From: Leptobrachium leishanense
Lineage: Eukaryota; Chordata; Amphibia; Anura; Megophryidae
Length of the DNA stretch: 64,000 nt
Assembly (NCBI GenBank): GCA_009667805.1
Contig: CM019067.1
Location: 245,741,721-245,805,720 of the forward strand
Reading direction: 5' to 3'
Made by a program: the position numbers and the translations under genes. Below, piece by piece: positions 34,185 through 44,597 of the stretch; position 1 is the stretch's first letter, and every line of letters begins with the position of its first letter. The notes below the pieces were generated by a model. The model saw only the letters and a list, made by a program, of their open reading frames with translations, was not told the DNA's origin and ran no database searches.

Positions 34185-34610
34185 CGATGGTACAATCCGG
34201 GTCGAAGAGTGTAGAAGGCGGCGTAGTAGGTGGCACAATCCGGGTCGAAGGGTTGAAGAAGGTGGCGTAGTCGATGGCACAATCCGGGTCAAAGGGTTAA
34301 AGAAGGTAGCGTAGTCGGTGGCACAATCTGGGTCGAAGGTTGAAGAAGGTAGCGTAGTCGGTGGTACAATCCGGGTCGAAGGGTTAAAGAAGGCAGCGTA
34401 GTCGGTGGCACAATCCGGGTCGAAGGGTTGAAGAAGGTGGCGTAGTCGTTGGCACAATCCGGGTCGAAGGGTTGAAGAAGATGGCGTAGTCGTTGGCACA
34501 ATCCGGGTCGAAGGGTTGAAGAAGGTGGCGTAGTCGTTGGCACAATCCGGGTCGAAGGGTTGAAGAAGGTGGCGTAGTCGTTGGCACAATCCGGGTCGAA
34601 GGGTCAGAAG
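34185..34610. repeat. 44-bp tandem repeat array in 3' LTR, 10 copies
   Basis: Unit spacing is 44 bp in the clean part (34441, 34485, 34529, 34573), built on CACAATCCGGGTCGAAGGG and TTGAAGAAGGTGGCGTAGTC. Because 44 is not a multiple of three, each minus-strand frame cycles through the repeat and long open frames arise in all three; none has a known domain. Confidence 0.95.
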
Positions 34611-34698
34611 ATACGTGATCAAGGAATACGAGGAACTCTAGGAAAACTGAGGCGGAAGGCACAGTAGAACCTGGATAATGTGCTGGGAAGGAAGGCGG

Positions 34699-34707
34699 AT
34701 TTAAATA
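34699..34707 (-). promoter_or_regulatory. Putative TATA box in the 3' LTR
   Basis: TATTTAAAT on the minus strand about 375 bp into the LTR. The pol stop codon TAA falls inside it. The equivalent in the 5' LTR, where transcription would start, is at 40141-40149. Confidence 0.5.
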
Positions 34708-37055
34708 GGGTTCATGGGATCATGAGAATATCTCTCACCTGGTTCTCGTAGGTGGAGTTGAGGTACCTGGATCTTTGATAGGTCAATGGGAGGCATTCGA
34801 GGATCTCCAGAGCAGGTGTCCCGCAGTACCCTTAATCGGCCAGCCGAGGGCGCCAGAGTACCTGATTTTAAACTACATAGGAGGGTCTGTTCTCGCGCGT
34901 GCGCGCATTCCTTTACAGGGCTTGGATCCAGCCGGCGGCGTGGGGCGTCTCCTGGCTCTTCCTCTCCATCCTGCGGACCCGGAACTCGGAGCAACGCGCC
35001 ACGAGGGACCTCGGGTGAGTAGGGAACCTCTCCCAGCATGGCGGTGTGGGTCGGGGGAAGGCCGCGGAGCGGGGCATGACAGGACCCCCCACCAAGGCGC
35101 GACCCCCGGGTGCGCCTCACTTTGGAGGGGTAACGAAGATGAAAGGCACGAACCTTAGCCGGAGCATGAATATTGGTGCCAGGTTCCCAGGAGCGATCTT
35201 CCGGACCGTAACCTTTCCAGTGGACCAGGTACTCCAACTTGCCATAACGTAGTCGGGAATCCAGGATCCTTGAGACCTCGTATTCTTCTTCTCCGGACAC
35301 CGACACGGGAGTGATCGGGTCGGCGTGTCGTCCAGGAAAAGGATTGTCACGCCAACGCTTTAGGAGGGAGACATGGAAAACAGGGTGAATCCTGTAGGAG
35401 GAAGGAAGGGTTAAATGGGCTGCCACCGGATTGACCATTTTGAGGACCTGGAACGGGCCGATGAAGCGAGGCCCCAGTTTCTTAGACGGGCAGTCTAGTC
35501 GGAGATGAGCAGTGGACAGCAACACCTTGTCTCCGGGTGCGTATCGCGGAGCGGGTCTTCGGTTACGGTCTGCATACCTTTTTTGGGTGTCTTGAGCCTG
35601 TTGTAGTTGATGGCGTAATGTTCGTAGTTGGAGGCGTAAGGGTCTTAGACGGTTTGCCACTTCAGGAACCGGAGTGTTCAGAGGTATGTCGGGTAGAATA
35701 TCGGGGTGGTATCCGTAGTTGGCATAGAAAGGAGAAAGACGTGTTGACGAATGTACCTGGTTGTTGTAGGCGAACTCAGCGAGTGGCAAGATGTCCAGCC
35801 AGTCGTCTTGGAGATGTGTGGTATAACAGCGGAGGTACTGTTCCAACGTCTGGTTCGTCCGTTCGGTTTGTCCGTTGCTCTGAGGATGAAATGCAGAGGA
35901 GAGATATCTAGAAATTTTTAGACTACGGCACATTTGAGACCAGAAGCGAGAAGTGAACTGGGATCCTCTGTCTGAAACGATGGAATGAGGGATGCCGTGC
36001 AGTCGGAATATTTCTCTGATGAAGAGTGTAGCTGTCTGGGCAGCGGTAGGAAGGCCTATTGCTGGAATGAAGTGGGCCATTTTGGTGCAACGGTCCACCA
36101 CTACAAAGATCGTTGTGTGTTGGCGTGAGGGGGGTAAGTCAACGATGAAATCCATCGAGAGGTCTTTCCATGGATGTTGTGGAAGCGCCAAGGGTTGTAG
36201 AAGACCGGCAGGGCGAGCTCTTGGTTGTTTGTTACGTGCACAGATAGGACAGGAAAGAACAAAGGCGGCAACATCCTTCTTGACTGATGGCCACCAGAAA
36301 TATCGTTGTACGGTGTTTATGGTCTTCTTGATACCCCCGTGGCCGGCAGCTGGAATATCGTGTGCAGTTTGTAGTACTTGTAGACGGGTCTCCGGAGGCG
36401 CATATATCTGTTTTTCGTGATACAGGTATCCTTTGATGGGGACGAGTCCTTGGATGTTTGTAGGTGGATGTCGACTGTACCTTCGTATCTGCTCCATTAG
36501 GGTGTCTTTTGTAGCACAGAAGAAGCCACTAGGCAGGATCGTGTCGTTTGGTGTCGTGGTAGAGGGCGTACCAGAATCATACTGGCGAGAGAGGGCATCC
36601 GCCTTTCCGTTTCTCTTTCCAGGTCGATACGTGATGAGTAGTGAGAAACGAGAGAAGAAGAGCGCCCACCTGGCTTGTCGGGGTTGGAGTCGTTTGGCAG
36701 TACGGAGATATTCAAGGTTGCGATGGTCAGTAAAAACGGTTACAGGGTGTGTCGCTCCTTCGAGAAGGTGTCTCCACTCCTCGAGAGCGTTCTTTATCGC
36801 AAGCAGTTCTTTCTCACCTATGTTATAGTTTCGTTCGGCAGAATTGAGGCGTCTGGAGTAAAAGGCTACCGGATGCAGGAGTTTCTTGTCCCCGGATCTC
36901 TGAGATAGGATTGCGCCCAGGGCAATGTCGGAGGCGTCTGTCTCTAAATAGTATGGGAGGTGAGCCTCAGGCTGTTTTAGGACGGGTGCTTGGGTGAAGC
37001 TCTTCTTAAGTCTCTCGAAGGCCTGTTGAGCCTCTGCAGACCATTGAAATCGCAC
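34701..37055 (-). CDS. gag-pol: Gypsy Pol: RNase H, integrase, chromodomain, LTR-encoded tail
   Basis: Second part of gag-pol, in the same frame as the upstream part and separated from it by one TGA; numbering here is from the first Met after that stop. RNase H: ETDAS (Asp40), Glu83, FTDH (Asp110), KADALSR (Asp153). Integrase: zinc-binding His232, His239, Cys269, Cys272, then catalytic Asp302, Asp362 and Glu398 with the 35-residue spacing of the DD35E core. A chromodomain follows at about 590-645 (EYEVSRILD, LVHWKGY, WEP), thought in chromoviruses to steer integration to marked chromatin. From Cys659 the frame enters the 3' LTR, adding about 126 Pro/Arg-rich residues of unknown role. All catalytic residues are present and no frameshift is seen. 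The start at 37055 is only the first Met after the stop, not a real initiation site. Confidence 0.92.
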   Translation of the reverse strand: MRFQWSAEAQQAFERLKKSFTQAPVLKQPEAHLPYYLETDASDIALGAILSQRSGDKKLLHPVAFYSRRLNSAERNYNIGEKELLAIKNALEEWRHLLEGATHPVTVFTDHRNLEYLRTAKRLQPRQARWALFFSRFSLLITYRPGKRNGKADALSRQYDSGTPSTTTPNDTILPSGFFCATKDTLMEQIRRYSRHPPTNIQGLVPIKGYLYHEKQIYAPPETRLQVLQTAHDIPAAGHGGIKKTINTVQRYFWWPSVKKDVAAFVLSCPICARNKQPRARPAGLLQPLALPQHPWKDLSMDFIVDLPPSRQHTTIFVVVDRCTKMAHFIPAIGLPTAAQTATLFIREIFRLHGIPHSIVSDRGSQFTSRFWSQMCRSLKISRYLSSAFHPQSNGQTERTNQTLEQYLRCYTTHLQDDWLDILPLAEFAYNNQVHSSTRLSPFYANYGYHPDILPDIPLNTPVPEVANRLRPLRLQLRTLRHQLQQAQDTQKRYADRNRRPAPRYAPGDKVLLSTAHLRLDCPSKKLGPRFIGPFQVLKMVNPVAAHLTLPSSYRIHPVFHVSLLKRWRDNPFPGRHADPITPVSVSGEEEYEVSRILDSRLRYGKLEYLVHWKGYGPEDRSWEPGTNIHAPAKVRAFHLRYPSKVRRTRGSRLGGGSCHAPLRGLPPTHTAMLGEVPYSPEVPRGALLRVPGPQDGEEEPGDAPRRRLDPSPVKECAHAREQTLLCSLKSGTLAPSAGRLRVLRDTCSGDPRMPPIDLSKIQVPQLHLREPGERYSHDPMNPI
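35082..35096 (-). other. Polypurine tract overlapping pol
   Basis: In element orientation TTGGTGGGGGGGTCC ends directly at the LTR start (35081). It would prime plus-strand DNA synthesis. The tract is also coding (Gly-Gly-Gly-Ser of the pol frame). Confidence 0.8.
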
Positions 37056-37103
37056 GTCCTTTTTGGTTAGCGATGTAATAGGTGCGCTGAGGTGTGAAAA
37101 GGA

Positions 37104-39389
37104 TCAGATAAAACGTCGATAGAAGTTGGCAAACCCCATGAATTGTTGGACCGCCTTTTTGTCTTTAGGTGTTGGCCAATCGAGGATGGCCTTGACCTTG
37201 GCTTCATCCATCTCGACATGCCCTGGTGATAGAATGTATCCCAAAAATTCGATGGATGGGACTTCGAAGGTGCTTTTTTCAATTTTACCATATAATTTGT
37301 GCTGACGGAGGCGAGACAGGACGAGTCGGACGTGCTGTTCGTGCTCTTGGAGAGAGCGGGAGAATATCAGTAGATCATCCAAATAAATCACCAGGAAGGT
37401 ATCCAGGATGTCACGAAAGATGTCATTGAGAAAGTGTTGAAAGGCAGCTGGGGCATTACACAAGCCGAACGGCATGACGCGATACTCAAAGTGACCATAT
37501 CGAGAACGGAAGGCGGTCTTCCACTCGTCCCCTCGTCTCATTCGCACCAAATTATAGGCTCCGCGGAGATCAATCTTTGTGAAGATACAAGCATCCTTCA
37601 CTCTATCCAGTAACTCGGGGATCAGTGGTAGCGGATAACGGTTACGTACCGTGATTGCGTTCAATGCTCTGTAGTCGACGCATGGTCGGAGCCCACCATC
37701 TCGTTTCCCAACAAAGAAGATACCGGCCCCGGCAGGTGAAGTGGAGTGACGTATGAATCCTTTTTGGAGCCCGTCCTCAATATACTCCTTCAAGGATTGG
37801 GATTCAGGAACGGATAGGTTATAAATGCGCCCATGGGGTATGGGTGCTCCTGGAAGAAGGTCGATGGGGCAATCGTATTCTCTGTGTGGAGGTAGTGTGT
37901 CGGCCCCTTTCTTCTCAAACACATCTTGGAAGTCAGAATATTTGACCGGTAGTTCAGAAGCTGGGTAGGTAGAAAACCCAATCTTTTCGGTGGTATACCC
38001 GTTCGTACAGAAGTGTTGGCAATGGTGAGAAGGGAAAGAGACGGTGTTGGAGGACCAGTCGATGGCAGGATTATGGGTGCGAAGCCAAGGAAGCCCTAGA
38101 ACCAGAGGGAACAAAGGAGACGGTACAATGTCCCATTGGAGGCGCTCCTGGTGTTTAGTACCGATGAGCAGCGACAAAGGAGTGGTTTCATGGGTGATGG
38201 GGCCGGTACGTAGTGTGCTTCCGTCGACCATTTGTAATGGTGTGGGAGTCTTCTTCAGTCGTGTAGGGATCGCTAGGGAGGTAGCGAGGGTGAGATCGAA
38301 GAAGTTGTTACTAGCTCCGGAGTCTATGATGGCAGACACGTTCACACTTCTATCTTCCCACTGCAGGATGACAGGAATGGTCATATGAGCGGAGGTGGAA
38401 CCAAATACACATTGAAGTGATATTACGGAGGGATGGTTCTTACCTCCGTCAGAAGGAAGTGGTGGTCGTATAGGGCAGCCACGCAGGAGGTGACCGGGTT
38501 GACCGCAGTACAGGCAGAGGTTTTGCGCGCGTCGTCTGCTTCGTTCAGCAGGGGATAAGGGACCTCGTGCTAAGCCAATCTCCATGGGTTCGGGAGGTGA
38601 AGGAGTGGAGTTGGGGAATCTGACAGAGGTCGTGGATGGAGTTTCAGACCGCCGGACAGGTAAGGAAGGAGCGGTGGCCATTCTCTCTTGACGTCTCTCT
38701 CTGAAACGTTGGTCCAGGGTTAGGGATCGCAGGATCATGGCGTCCAGTGTTGTGGGAACCCCTATTCGGGCCAGTTCGTCCTTTAGTTGATCAGAGAGAC
38801 CATGACGGAAATGATCTCTAAGACCCACGTCGTTCAAGCCTGTATCTGCGGCCACAGCTCGAAACTCGGAGATGTAGTCCTCCACTGGTCGTCGTCCTTG
38901 TCGTAGATGCCGAATTGTGGATAATGCGGTTGATGAACGCAGAGGGTCATCATATATAGGGTTCATGGCTTGGACGAAGGAATTCCAGGAGGATAGAAGA
39001 GGACTCCCTTCACGCAGAAGTTGGAAGGCCCAGTCCTGTGGAGCCCCGGACATCAATGAGATGGCTGAGCGCACTTTTACGGAGTCAGATCCATACGTAC
39101 GGGGACAAAGAGAGAACATAAGTACGCAGGCGGTGATAAAGGTGCGGTACTTTGTGCGATCACCGGAAAACCGTTCGGGTGCATTGGCTCTGGGTTCTGG
39201 AGCGAGGAGTTCGGCCTGTTGAATAACGGAACCGGAGGGTGAAGGAGGTAGTGCCGTGGCCTCGGCGCGACTCCTCTCTCTGTGGAGTAAGGTTTCTTGG
39301 CTGGTCTGTAGGTTCTGTACCATCTTGGCTAGGGCGGCCATCTGTTCGGTGAGGATAGCAAGAACCTGAGCGGTGCTTGCGGGTTCCAT
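37104..39389 (-). CDS. gag-pol: Gypsy Gag-protease-reverse transcriptase, ends at premature stop
   Basis: 761 codons starting at ATG 39389, only 17 nt from the 5' LTR. Residues 1-45 look like a coiled coil; about 70-235 is a retrotransposon Gag domain (APERFSGDRTKYRTF); the CCHC zinc knuckle is Cys292, Cys295, His300, Cys305. The aspartic protease has DSGAS at 356-360 and the matching VLGLPWL at 430-436. Reverse transcriptase follows, with Asp607 (KIDLRGAYN) and YLDD at 669-672, ending in the FLGY and FANFYRRF connection motifs. Residue 762 is TGA, where close relatives have a continuing frame; a C-to-T change at a CpG is the simplest cause. Gag and Pol share one frame, as in sushi-type chromoviruses. 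Gag forms the particle and the enzymes copy the RNA. As it stands the stop would prevent RNase H and integrase being made. Confidence 0.93.
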   Translation of the reverse strand: MEPASTAQVLAILTEQMAALAKMVQNLQTSQETLLHRERSRAEATALPPSPSGSVIQQAELLAPEPRANAPERFSGDRTKYRTFITACVLMFSLCPRTYGSDSVKVRSAISLMSGAPQDWAFQLLREGSPLLSSWNSFVQAMNPIYDDPLRSSTALSTIRHLRQGRRPVEDYISEFRAVAADTGLNDVGLRDHFRHGLSDQLKDELARIGVPTTLDAMILRSLTLDQRFRERRQERMATAPSLPVRRSETPSTTSVRFPNSTPSPPEPMEIGLARGPLSPAERSRRRAQNLCLYCGQPGHLLRGCPIRPPLPSDGGKNHPSVISLQCVFGSTSAHMTIPVILQWEDRSVNVSAIIDSGASNNFFDLTLATSLAIPTRLKKTPTPLQMVDGSTLRTGPITHETTPLSLLIGTKHQERLQWDIVPSPLFPLVLGLPWLRTHNPAIDWSSNTVSFPSHHCQHFCTNGYTTEKIGFSTYPASELPVKYSDFQDVFEKKGADTLPPHREYDCPIDLLPGAPIPHGRIYNLSVPESQSLKEYIEDGLQKGFIRHSTSPAGAGIFFVGKRDGGLRPCVDYRALNAITVRNRYPLPLIPELLDRVKDACIFTKIDLRGAYNLVRMRRGDEWKTAFRSRYGHFEYRVMPFGLCNAPAAFQHFLNDIFRDILDTFLVIYLDDLLIFSRSLQEHEQHVRLVLSRLRQHKLYGKIEKSTFEVPSIEFLGYILSPGHVEMDEAKVKAILDWPTPKDKKAVQQFMGFANFYRRFI

Positions 39390-39406
39390 GATGATCCAGG
39401 TTCTTC

Positions 39407-40530
39407 TGTAATGCAGGGTTTGGATCCCCTGTGAGGTGTGTGTATGGAACCCAATGGCAAGCTATGGATAAGGAAATCAGGAGGCGATGGAGAGTAAAGT
39501 AATCTTTTAGTGAACCATAAATAGTAGTTGAAGTCCAGAAAATAATACAGTCAATAAGGTTGGAGTGGAATTCGTAAAACAAAGTCCCAGGAAGAACAAC
39601 GGATAATAACGAGGATGATGGCGTGGTCGATGGTACAATCCGGGTCGAAGAGTGTAGAAGGCGGCGTAGTAGGTGGCACAATCCGGTCGAAGGGTTGAAG
39701 AAGGTGGCGTAGTCGATGGCACAATCCGGGTCGAAGGGTTAAAGAAGGTAGCGTAGTCGGTGGCACAATCTGGGTCGAAGGTTGAAGAAGGTAGCGTAGT
39801 CGGTGGTACAATCCGGGTCGAAGGGTTAAAGAAGGCAGCGTAGTCGGTGGCACAATCCGGGTCGAAGGGTTGAAGAAGGTGGCGTAGTCGTTGGCACAAT
39901 CCGGGTCGAAGGGTTGAAGAAGATGGCGTAGTCGTTGGCACAATCCGGGTCGAAGGGTTGAAGAAGGTGGCGTAGTCGTTGGCACAATCCGGGTCGAAGG
40001 GTTGAAGAAGGTGGCGTAGTCGTTGGCACAATCCGGGTCGAAGGGTCAGAAGATACGTGATCAAGGAATACGAGGAACTCTAGGAAAACTGAGGTGGAAG
40101 GCACAGTAGAACCTGGATAATGTGCTGGGAAGGAAGGCGGATTTAAATAGGGTTCATGGGATCATGAGAATATCTCTCACCTGGTTCTCGTAGGTGGAGT
40201 TGAGGTACCTGGATCTTTGATAGGTCAATGGGAGGCATTCGAGGATCTCCAGAGCAGGTGTCCCGCAGTACGCAGTACCCTTAATCGGCCAGCCGAGGGC
40301 GCCAGAGTACCTGATTTTAAACTACATAGGAGGGTCTGTTCTCGCGCGTGCGCGCATTCCTTTACAGGGCTTGGATCCAGCCGGCGGCGTGGGGCGTCTC
40401 CTGGCTCTTCCTCTCCATCCTGCGGACCCGGAACTCGGAGCAACGCGCCACGAGGGACCTCGGGTGAGTAGAGAACCTCTCCCAGCATGGCGGTGTGGGT
40501 CGGGGGAAGGCCGCGGAGCGGGGCATGACA
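39407..40530 (-). repeat. 5' LTR of the gypsy element
   Basis: 1,124 bp, differing from the 3' LTR by three substitutions (near 39731, 40096 and 40472), a 1-bp deletion near 39686 and a 7-bp duplication (GCAGTAC, about 40265-40280). It holds a TATA-like TATTTAAAT at 40141-40149; transcription from it would place the 44-bp repeat array in the leader of the RNA. Confidence 0.95.
39625..40045. repeat. 44-bp tandem repeat array in 5' LTR
   Basis: Same ten-copy array as in the 3' LTR, with a single missing G in the second copy. No copy-number change has occurred between LTRs. Confidence 0.95.
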
Positions 40531-40535
40531 ACAAG

Positions 40536-41360
40536 AAAGAACATACCGTAATACAATTTACACAAAGAAACAAGTACTAAATTGCCCACTCACAACTGAA
40601 ATGGTGCAACCATACAAATTGTGTAACTGCACTCATTAGCAAAAGCTCCGGATATCACCCACTATAGGGAATCCTCCACCAGGCCAGGCTTATCTTCTAT
40701 TTTTTTTTATGGTCCCAATAACAACAACCTTAGGATATTTCAAGTCCAACAATTAGATCTGTGGGGTGAACGTTTTGTGTCTCCAAAAGTTCTTAAAAGC
40801 ATTTGAGTACAAGGAGGAATGACCAGCAGCACACACATAACTCTTTCTCCCCGGCAGAGTAAGCTGGATCACTTGCACAGAGAAATAAAAATAACAGCCA
40901 ATGCCCAATTTCATTGAATATGACTTCTTCAGGAGCGACATATAAGTCATCACACTTATGTATCTGAGGTTTGTGTGTGTGTATATATCTGAGGTCTTGT
41001 GTCTGTGTGTGCTCAGGATGTGTGCAGGTCTGTGCAGTGGGTAAATGTGGTGTCTAGCCGTACATTTCAATATCAACATAAGTTGGACAGGCTTTCAGCA
41101 AAATCTATTATTTATTGGAAATCAGTCACATACCGTAACATTAAATAATCGGTATCGGCGAGTACCTGAAAAAAGTATCGTGACTCGTACTCAGTCTTAA
41201 AAAATGGTATCAGTGCATCCCTACTGTCTATGTTTGTATGCACTTTCCTTACCAGCAAGGTGCCTGCATGTCAGCATATGAGGACTCAGTAGACCTTGGA
41301 ACGATAGTAGTTACTTTTATCAGTGCCTTCCATATTCTCCAGTATTAGCCACACACTTTG
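40536..41360. other. Unannotated interval
   Basis: Sequence flanking the gypsy insertion. A GT-rich stretch at 40965-41040 contains two copies of a TATCTGAGGT-type unit. Nothing coding recognised. Confidence 0.45.
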
Positions 41361-41362
41361 GG

Positions 41363-41690
41363 CCCTATCACCTCCTTAACAATAGCGCTAGCGCTCACAT
41401 AAATGAGCGTTAGTGCTAGGTTAATTGAGGTGATAGCGTGCTGCACAGATTACCTCCCGATCGCTAACGGGTTAAAAAAAATTATTCGGTAATAGCGCTT
41501 TCTGGCTCAAGCTTACTGTACTTTGCTCTCCCTATGCCTAACATGGGGAGCACAAAAAGTAAGCAATCAGTAATTAGAGTTAGGCTCACAAAGTCCTAAA
41601 GATGATTACGAACCACTGCGGGGTAGACCGCAATTTTTTTCCCTTAGCGTCTCCGTTTTAGCTGTAAGCAGATGATAGTGCCTTTTATGT
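41363..41690. mobile_element. Fragment of Harbinger-like element
   Basis: GGGCCCTATCACCTCCTTAA start, with an inner palindrome (GCGCTAGCGCTCA / TGAGCGTTAGTGC) and text matching the middle of 24645-25369 (CTTTGCTCTCCCTATG, AGTCCTAAAG). The right end is not found. Confidence 0.45.
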
Positions 41691-41885
41691 TTTCATATTT
41701 AATTTTAATACTAATAATTAAATAATATTGGAGGCAAATATAGGAACAATAGCATGACTTACTGAACCAGTGTGTCAATTATATATTGTCTTTGACAAAT
41801 TGGGCCTCAAACTTCTCTAGACTTGAAGTATGTATTATAATTAAATATGTAAGTAATGGGTGACGTGGGTCTTTTTAATTATATT

Positions 41886-41919
<34 letters not shown>

Positions 41920-44106
41920 TATATATATATGTATATATATTCCATAATGGCAGTCATTAGATGACAAGTATAGGACCTGTCAAAAGGTGGGATACATTGA
42001 TGGTGTTGACAGGCTTAAGCAATTAATGGCCATATGTTGTGAACTAAATTCCCATAATTTTCAAACAGAGGTTAGGATTAAAAATCTTGTAAAAAAAGTC
42101 TTGAATGAGTTAAGAACTGTTAGAAACTTTAAAAGTTTAGCATTTGGCAATATCCTGAAATGTTTAAATGTATAAGCTACTATTTGAAGTCTTTGTATGT
42201 GTTAAAGCTGGATTGCTCTCCTCTTGGTTTGTTGTATTTTGTTGTTTTGAGAAGCACCCACCCCCAGTGCTTAGTAAAGGTTGAGTGCTGCCTTCCTTGT
42301 GTATTCAATATATATATACACACATTTGCCCTCTCTCCTGCTATCTGGTGGTCCAGTGAGGGGTTAAATTCCCTGTGGTTCATTAGGGGTTAAATCCCTG
42401 GTGGTTTATTGGAGGTTTTTATTTCTTGATGGTCCAGTGAAGGGTTACTTCCCTGGCAGTCTTGTGGAAGATGAGCACGATCTGCGTCTCTGTTGGGCCC
42501 ACTCTCTCGTGATGCTGGAGCTCAGTAGTGAAAGCTCCAGCATCTTGTGCACCTGACAGTAGTGTAGACTGCACTGATCTCTCTCCAAACGACCTTGAAA
42601 TTTGCATAATATTGCAGGGGCCCAGGCACCTGACAACTTGTCCAAATGAATATCACCCCGAGGAAGGGTCTGTCCATAGAGACATAACATGACATTTCCT
42701 TCTTGGTAACCTATGTTGTCTAGATATTATTCGTATCATAGTCTTAAATATATGAAAATCAATAAAGATAGCATTTCCAAAAACTTGATACATTTTACCT
42801 GTAACAGCCTTATAGTTGTAGTCTAATACCTCTAACACTGGTCAGGGAAATACATTTACTGTATAAATTGCACGCAAATGTTTTATAAATATATAGCAGT
42901 CATTACTTATGCTCTATAAATGAACAAGTGTTTTATATAAAAAAAACTCATATTAGTGGAAAATATTTGGAAAATAATATAAAGACAAATCAATTGAAAA
43001 TACAAAGTACATTTGTTAAACGTTTTATAATATTATTGCTTCCCTTTTATTTTAGTGTTACAAGTTCCTCCCACAATTCTCTTCCGTGTTTTTTCATATT
43101 TCTTCTACAGATCAATGCTTTTATCACGTTAATTGTTTGGCTAAATCACCGTGATGCTCTCTGACATCGTAAAAAAGAATTCTAGCCGTATGAACATTCA
43201 CACCATTTCCCCCCGTCAAGTTTTATGGTGTGAAATGTTGATCCTCTGAGATTGCTTGCAATGATTGTGAAAACTCGCTTTATAGCATGTGTTGTGTGTT
43301 TAGAGTAATTTTTTGTTTTCACAGAAATCAGCGGTCCATCAGTTGTATGTGTAAGAGCAGCGTGATCAGTGACGAGGATAATGAAATTGTCATTATTGAT
43401 TACTGCATAACCTGTGATCCAGTAGTATATCTGACATTTTACCAGTTTTAACAAGATATCTATTGCTATTAGCCTAATAACTAATCATACTATTTTTGTG
43501 CCTGAAATATTTAAATTCTTCCATTTCTTACATTTATTTTTGGTAAATATATTCTTTAACTCCATTTCAACCATATATTATTTGACCATTATACAATGTG
43601 AACATTGTGCAGTTTTTCTGTTTAGGAACATCATTTCTCATAAAATATAAATTATGTATATCTTCATATATAATCTAACATCAATATAAAACATACCAAA
43701 CAAACGGGAGAATATATTTCCCCTTGTACTCTATTATAGCACCAATTTGCATCACACATATTTTTAAAAAACTTTTCAGTTGTAGGTGCTTTTATGGTGT
43801 TATTTTGGTCAATTCATAACATTAAACTAAAAACACTGCTTACCAACACAGTCATGTATTTCATGTCTTCAGTTTTTATGTTTTTACATATATGTTAGAA
43901 TTTGTGATTTAAGTATCTCTTTATAGCCTGTTTCCCCTTTTTTATTATGAAGATCAAATATGTTTATTCTTCTTTTATCTCTGGTTTCTATAGATATGCT
44001 TATTTTTGTATCCATGTTTAACTTTGGCAATTAAGTTAATTATTAGTAATAACATAGCAATTAAGGTTGGAAAAAAGGCTTGAATTAATCAAGTTCAACT
44101 CATTTT
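41691..44106. other. Unannotated interval with microsatellites
   Basis: A TA microsatellite lies at 41888-41940, and a short tandem repeat of about 30 bp (AGGGGTTAAATCCCTGGTGG) at 42345-42460. The remainder is AT-rich and unique-looking. No gene recognised. Confidence 0.5.
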
Positions 44107-44281
44107 GCTTTAATGCCATTGCTATGGTCTTCTAGATAGTGAGTTCCTACGGGAATAGGGCCCTCATCTCCTCCTATACTGTTTGTCAAATGTTGTTCAA
44201 TGTATTGTAACCCTGTCTATACTGTGCCTATTGTACAGCGCTGCAGAATATGCCGGCGCTTTATAAATAAAGAAGAATAAT
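44107..44281 (+). repeat. L2-type LINE 3' end
   Basis: TAGATAGTGAGTTCCTACGG ... TTGTACAGCGCTGCAG ... GGCGCTTTATAAATAAAG, matching 32130-32297. Confidence 0.8.
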
Positions 44282-44597
44282 AGTAATATACAAAAAAGCC
44301 TCATTCGAAATATCATTCAGTTCGTCTGGAAATATGCTTTCTTGATTTCCAAATGACAATCTGATATTTGTTTTGACCAGCAAGTTTTTAATAACGCACA
44401 TATTAAAGGATAACCCCTATTATATCCACATGTATTTATTTTCTTTAAAAAAAAAAAAACAACAATCAAACATTTATAGCCTATCACAAAAAAATGTAAA
44501 ACAGTGACTTGTTTGATGCTATTGTAGCAGTTTCCAGTTGCTTGTAAAATTTTGGAATTTCGTAATAAAAATGTTATTTTCTTTTGAAAGAATTTTG

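Larger units (their letters stand above)
33964..35081 (-). repeat. 3' LTR of the gypsy element
   Basis: 1,118 bp. In element orientation it starts at 35081 directly after a G-rich polypurine tract. It contains the C-terminal end of the pol frame (to 34701), a TATA-like TATTTAAAT at 34699-34707 and ten 44-bp repeats. Compared with the 5' LTR it lacks a 7-bp GCAGTAC duplication and has one extra G near 34230. Confidence 0.95.
33964..40530 (-). mobile_element. Ty3/gypsy chromovirus, nearly intact
   Basis: A complete 6,567-bp LTR retrotransposon on the minus strand. Both LTRs begin TGTCATGCC and end CATTACA in element orientation. The target duplication is ACAAG (33959-33963 and 40531-40535). 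Gag-pol runs from 39389 to 34701 as one frame broken by a single TGA (37104-37106). Domain order is Gag, CCHC knuckle, protease, reverse transcriptase, RNase H, integrase, chromodomain, the chromovirus order. The LTRs differ at only three substitutions and two indels over about 1,118 bp, so the insertion is recent. Confidence 0.95.

Noticed and set aside
33942..34622. 226-codon frame across the LTR (and its copy at 39507-40064)
   Set aside because: Caused by the 44-bp repeat cycling through frames; the real pol frame ends at 34701.
35537..36828. Plus-strand frames inside the gypsy pol region
   Set aside because: Antisense shadows of RNase H-integrase.
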